Below, piece by piece: positions 56,601 to 62,600 of a stretch of DNA of 64,000 nucleotides. Numbering within the stretch: position 1 is the stretch's first letter; the number at the start of each line of letters is the position of its first letter. This stretch comes from Anisakis pegreffii (lineage: Eukaryota; Nematoda; Chromadorea; Rhabditida; Anisakidae), in assembly GCA_035041965.1 (NCBI GenBank), contig JAPYMA010003011.1, positions 372,001-436,000 of the forward strand, written 5' to 3'. The notes under the pieces are model-generated. The model ran no database searches. It saw nothing but the letters and a program-made list of their open reading frames with translations, and was not told the origin of the DNA. The translations under genes were made by a program, and so were the position numbers.

Positions 56601-59600
56601 ATCCTGTTGTTGACGCTGATGGCAGACCGTTACCAACTGACGAAACGGGAGCTGTTGTTGGGCCAAACGGTGAGCCGATTCCAACCGATGCTTCAGGTCG
56701 TCCGGTTGATGCTGATGGTCAGCTACTCCCAACGGACACTTATGGCAGAGTAGTCTCCGTTGAAAGCACAGAAACTGTTAAAACGCTTCCAACTGATGAA
56801 TCTGGCCGTGTCATTCGGCCCATAGTTGGACCCGATGGCAAGCCACTGCCTACCGATCACTCCGGCAAGCCGATCGGTGCGTTTGGAAGACCAGTTCCGA
56901 AAGACAGATATGGACGACCACTCGGCCCAGATAGGAGGGTTCTGCCGACGGATAATAGTGGAAATTACATTTATCCAGCGATCGGAGCAGACGGTCGCCC
57001 ACTGCCTACTGATAGCAACAAAAGGCCAGTGTATCCCATTGTTGGTCCAGACGGGCAGCCTCTCTCCACAGATGAAACGGGAGCAGTTGTCGGTCCTGAC
57101 GGTGAGCCAGTGCCAACAGATTTTGCTGGTCGCCCGGTCGGTTCAGACGGCTCTCCTCTACCTACTGATTCATCTGGTCAAATCGTTCTTACTCCAGTCA
57201 CCGGAGAAGCAAAGACTTTGCCCACCGATGGAACAGGCCGTGTCATTCGTCCAGTAATTGGGCCGGATGGTGAACTACTACCTACTGATTCTGCAGGATC
57301 GCCAGTGGATGCCTCTGGAAAACCGGTGATGAAGGACAGGTATGGAAGACCTCTTGATCCGGATGGAAATATTCTCCCTACTGATGACGACGGAAATTAC
57401 ATCTACCCTGCGTTAGGCCCTGATGGTCATCCACTGCCTACCGATATCAACAAAAAACCAGTCTATCCGGTTGTCAATCCCGACGGTTACCCGCTGCCTA
57501 CAGATGAAACTGGTGCTGTGATCGGACCAAACGGTCAGCCAATACCGACTGATTCGTCAGGACGCCCAGTCGGCGTTGATGGATCGCCACTGCCAACTGA
57601 TTCTGCCGGTAACATTATATTCGCAGATACCACAGAAGCAGTGAAGACATTACCAACTGATGAGACTGGTCGTGTCATTCATCCTGTTATCGGACCCGAC
57701 GGAAAACCCATGCCAACAGATGAAGCTGGAAAGCCGCTGAACGCTGAAGGACGACCACTAGCAGAGGACCGTTATGGAAGACCATTGGCTCCCGATGGAA
57801 AAGTTCTACCAACCGATGAGAATGGCAATTACATATATCCTGCACTCGGACACGATGGTCAGCCACTGCCAACAGACATGAATAATAAACCGGTTTATCC
57901 AGTTGTTGATAGTGAAGGGCGACTATTGCCAACAGACGAAACAGGAGCGGTTGTGCGGCCTGATGGTGAGCCAGTTCCAACAGATTCAGCAGGCCATCCA
58001 ATAGCCTCTGATGGATCAATTCTGCCTACTGATGCCTACGGTAGAGTTGTCTTGGCAGAAGCCACGAAATCGGCTAAAACGTTGCCAACCGATGAGTCTG
58101 GTCATATAATCCACCCAATCGTTGGGCCCGATGGAGAACCGCTTCCTACAGATCTCTCTGGCAAACCGCTGGACGCTTTCGGAAGACCAGTGCCCAAGGA
58201 TGCGCAAGAAAGACCACTTGGTCCAGACGGCCAGCCTTTACCGACTGACGACGATGGAAATTACATATATCCTGCTGTTGGTCGCGATGGACAACCGCTT
58301 CCGACTGATTCAAACAAGAAACCGGTTTATCCTGTTGTCGACGCCGACGGCCGACCACTTCCAACTGATGAAACAGGAGCAGTTATTGGACCAGACGGTG
58401 AACCTATTCCAACAGATGATGCTGGTCGGCCTGTCGCTTCTGATGGATCGATTCTGCCAACAGATGCTTATGGCCGAGTTGTTTCTATTGATGTTACAGA
58501 CGAAACTGTGAAAACATTACCAACTGATGAAGCTGGTCGTGTCATTAGACCCATTGTCGGACCCGATGGAGAACCGCTTCCTACAGATCTCTCTGGCAAA
58601 CCGCTGGACGCTTTCGGAAGACCAGTGCCCAAGGATGCGCAAGAAAGACCACTTGGTCCAGACGGCCAGCCTTTACCGACTGACGACGATGGAAATTACA
58701 TATATCCTGCTGTTGGTCGCGATGGACAACCGCTTCCGACTGATTCAAACAAGAAACCGGTTTATCCTGTTGTCGACGCCGACGGCCGACCACTTCCAAC
58801 TGATGAAACAGGAGCAGTTATTGGACCAGACGGTGAACCTATTCCAACAGATGATGCTGGTCGGCCTGTCGCTTCTGATGGATCGATTCTGCCAACAGAT
58901 GCTTATGGCCGAGTTGTTTCTATTGATGTTACAGACGAAACTGTGAAAACATTACCAACTGACGAAGCTGGTCGTGTCATTAGACCCATTGTTGGACCCG
59001 ATGGTGAGCCGTTACCAACCGATCATTCAGGTAAACCTCTGGGTGCATTTGGAAGACCAGTTCCAAAAGACAGATACGGAAGACCGATTGGACCAGATAG
59101 AAGGGTTCTGCCAACAGATGATCATGGAAATTACATTTACCCAGCTGTTGGACCTGATGGTCGTCCACTGCCTACTGACAGTCATAAGAAACCAGTTTAT
59201 CCGATAGTTGGGCCAGATGGACAGCTTTTACCGACGGATGAATCAGGAGCTTTTGTCGGGCCGGATGGCGAACCGGTAACAACAGATTCTGCTGGACGTC
59301 CGATTGCTGCGGATGGCTCCCCTCTACCTACAGATTCATCGGGAAGAGTTGTTCTCCCTACCAGTGCAAGAACCCTGCCAACTGATGAAACTGGTCGTCT
59401 CATTCACCCAGTTGTTGGACCAGATGGAGAACAACTGCCGACTGATAGTTCAGGAGCCACTATTGACGCACTTGGAAGACCCGTGCTAAGAGATAGCTAT
59501 GGAAGGCCGTTGGGTCCTGACAGAAATGTTCTGCCAACAGATGACAGCGGAAACTACATTTACCCAGCGTTAAGTTCTGATGGTCATCCCCTTCCCACTG

Positions 59601-62600
59601 ATGTTAACAAGAGACCAGTCTATCCGGTGGTCGATGCAGACGGTCGACCATTGCCTACAGATGAGACGGGAGCAGTGATTGGATCAAACGGCAAACCAAT
59701 ACCAACTGACACTTCCGGACGGCCGATAGGTGGTGATGGATCACCTCTTCCTACTGATTCTCAAGGCAATATCATATATGCCGAAAGCATTGGAACAACA
59801 AAAGCATTACCAACCGACGAAACTGGACGCATTATTCGTCCGATTCTTGGATCAGATGGTGAGCCACTACCTACCGATAGATCAGGAGCACATATAGATA
59901 ATTTTGGAAGACCAGTGCCTAAGGATGAGTTCGATAGGCCGCTCAGTCCGGATGGAAGCATTCTACCTACGGACAACGATGGAAATTACTTGTATCCCGC
60001 ACTGGGCCCTGATGGTCAACCCTTACCCACCGACATCAATAAGAGACCAGTTTATCCAGTCGTCGATCCGGACGGCCGACCTTTGCCAACGGATGAAACT
60101 GGAGCGGTGGTTGGACAAAACGGCGAACCGATACCGACTGACGTATCAGGACATCCAGTGGGTGCTGATGGCTCGCCACTCCCCACAGACCCTGCAGGTA
60201 ACATAATATACGCTGACACCACAGAAGCAGTAAAGACATTACCGACTGACGAGACTGGTCGTGTGATTCGTCCTATTGTTGGACCAGACGGAAAGCCATT
60301 GGCAACCAGCGAATCCGGTAAACCATTGGACGTCATGGGGCGGCCACTACCAGAGGATCGCTACGGAAGACCGTTGTCTCCGGATGGCAGTGTTTTGCCA
60401 ACAGATGATGATGGCAATTACATGTATCCCGCACTTGACCGCGATGGTCAACCGTTGCCAACAGACATCAACAAAAAACCGGTTTATCCTGTTGTCGACG
60501 CCGACGGTCGACCGTTACCAACTGATGAAACAGGGGTTGTTGTTGGACCTGACGGTGAACCTATTCCAACGGACAGTGCTGGTCGGCCAGTTGATGCTGA
60601 TGGATCACCATTGCCTACAGATGCTTATGGTAGAGTTATTTCTGTTGGAGGCACAGATACTATGAAAACGTTACCAACCGATGAGGCTGGCCGCATTATC
60701 CGCCCCATTGTTGGACCCGATGGTGAACCACTGCCTACTGATCACTCAGGTGCACCGATAGACGCATTTGGAAGACCAATTCCAAAAGACAAATATGGAC
60801 GACCACTCGGTCCTGATAGTAACCTTCTCCAAACCGATGACGATGGAAATTATATTTACCCTGCCGTTGGTCGCGATGGACAACCGCTTCCGACAGATTC
60901 TAACAAGAAACCCGTTTACCCTGTTGTCGACGCAGACGGCCGACCACTCCCAACTGATGAAACGGGAGCCGTTGTTGGACCAGATGGTGAGCCTCTCCCG
61001 ACAGATGCTGCCGGACGTCCAGTTGCTGCTGATGGGTCGCCGTTACCAACAGATGCTTACGGCAGAGTAATATCCATTGAGACCACCGAAACTGTCAAAG
61101 TCTTGCCAACTGATGAAGCTGGACGTGTCGTTCGCCCTATTGTTGGGCCCGATGGTGAACCATTGCCTACTGATCATTCTGGCAGACCAATAGGTGCATT
61201 TGGAAAACCAATACCAAGAGATAATTACGGAAATCCAATTGGGCCAGATAGAAATATTCTACCAACAGATGATGATGGAAACTATGTATACCCCGTACTT
61301 GGTCGCGATGGACGGCCACTTCCGACAGATATGAACAGAAAACCAGTTTATCCTGTTGTTGACGCTGATGGCAGACCGTTACCAACTGACGAAACGGGAG
61401 CTGTTGTTGGGCCAAACGGTGAGCCGATTCCAACCGATGCTTCAGGTCGTCCGGTTGATGCTGATGGTCAGCTACTCCCAACGGACACTTATGGCAGAGT
61501 AGTCTCCGTTGAAAGCACAGAAACTGTTAAAACGCTTCCAACTGATGAATCTGGCCGTGTCATTCGGCCCATAGTTGGACCCGATGGCAAGCCACTGCCT
61601 ACCGATCACTCCGGCAAGCCGATCGGTGCGTTTGGAAGACCAGTTCCGAAAGACAGATATGGACGACCACTCGGCCCAGATAGGAGGGTTCTGCCGACGG
61701 ATAATAGTGGAAATTACATTTATCCAGCGATCGGAGCAGACGGTCGCCCACTGCCTACTGATAGCAACAAAAGGCCAGTGTATCCCATTGTTGGTCCAGA
61801 CGGGCAGCCTCTCTCCACAGATGAAACGGGAGCAGTTGTCGGTCCTGACGGTGAGCCAGTGCCAACAGATTTTGCTGGTCGCCCGGTCGGTTCAGACGGC
61901 TCTCCTCTACCTACTGATTCATCTGGTCAAATCGTTCTTACTCCAGTCACCGGAGAAGCAAAGACTTTGCCCACCGATGGAACAGGCCGTGTCATTCGTC
62001 CAGTAATTGGGCCGGATGGTGAACTACTACCTACTGATTCTGCAGGATCGCCAGTGGATGCCTCTGGAAAACCGGTGATGAAGGACAGGTATGGAAGACC
62101 TCTTGATCCGGATGGAAATATTCTCCCTACTGATGACGACGGAAATTACATCTACCCTGCGTTAGGCCCTGATGGTCATCCACTGCCTACCGATATCAAC
62201 AAAAAACCAGTCTATCCGGTTGTCAATCCCGACGGTTACCCGCTGCCTACAGATGAAACTGGTGCTGTGATCGGACCAAACGGTCAGCCAATACCGACTG
62301 ATTCGTCAGGACGCCCAGTCGGCGTTGATGGATCGCCACTGCCAACTGATTCTGCCGGTAACATTATATTCGCAGATACCACAGAAGCAGTGAAGACATT
62401 ACCAACTGATGAGACTGGTCGTGTCATTCATCCTGTTATCGGACCCGACGGAAAACCCATGCCAACAGATGAAGCTGGAAAGCCGCTGAACGCTGAAGGA
62501 CGACCACTAGCAGAGGACCGTTATGGAAGACCATTGGCTCCCGATGGAAAAGTTCTACCAACCGATGAGAATGGCAATTACATATATCCTGCACTCGGAC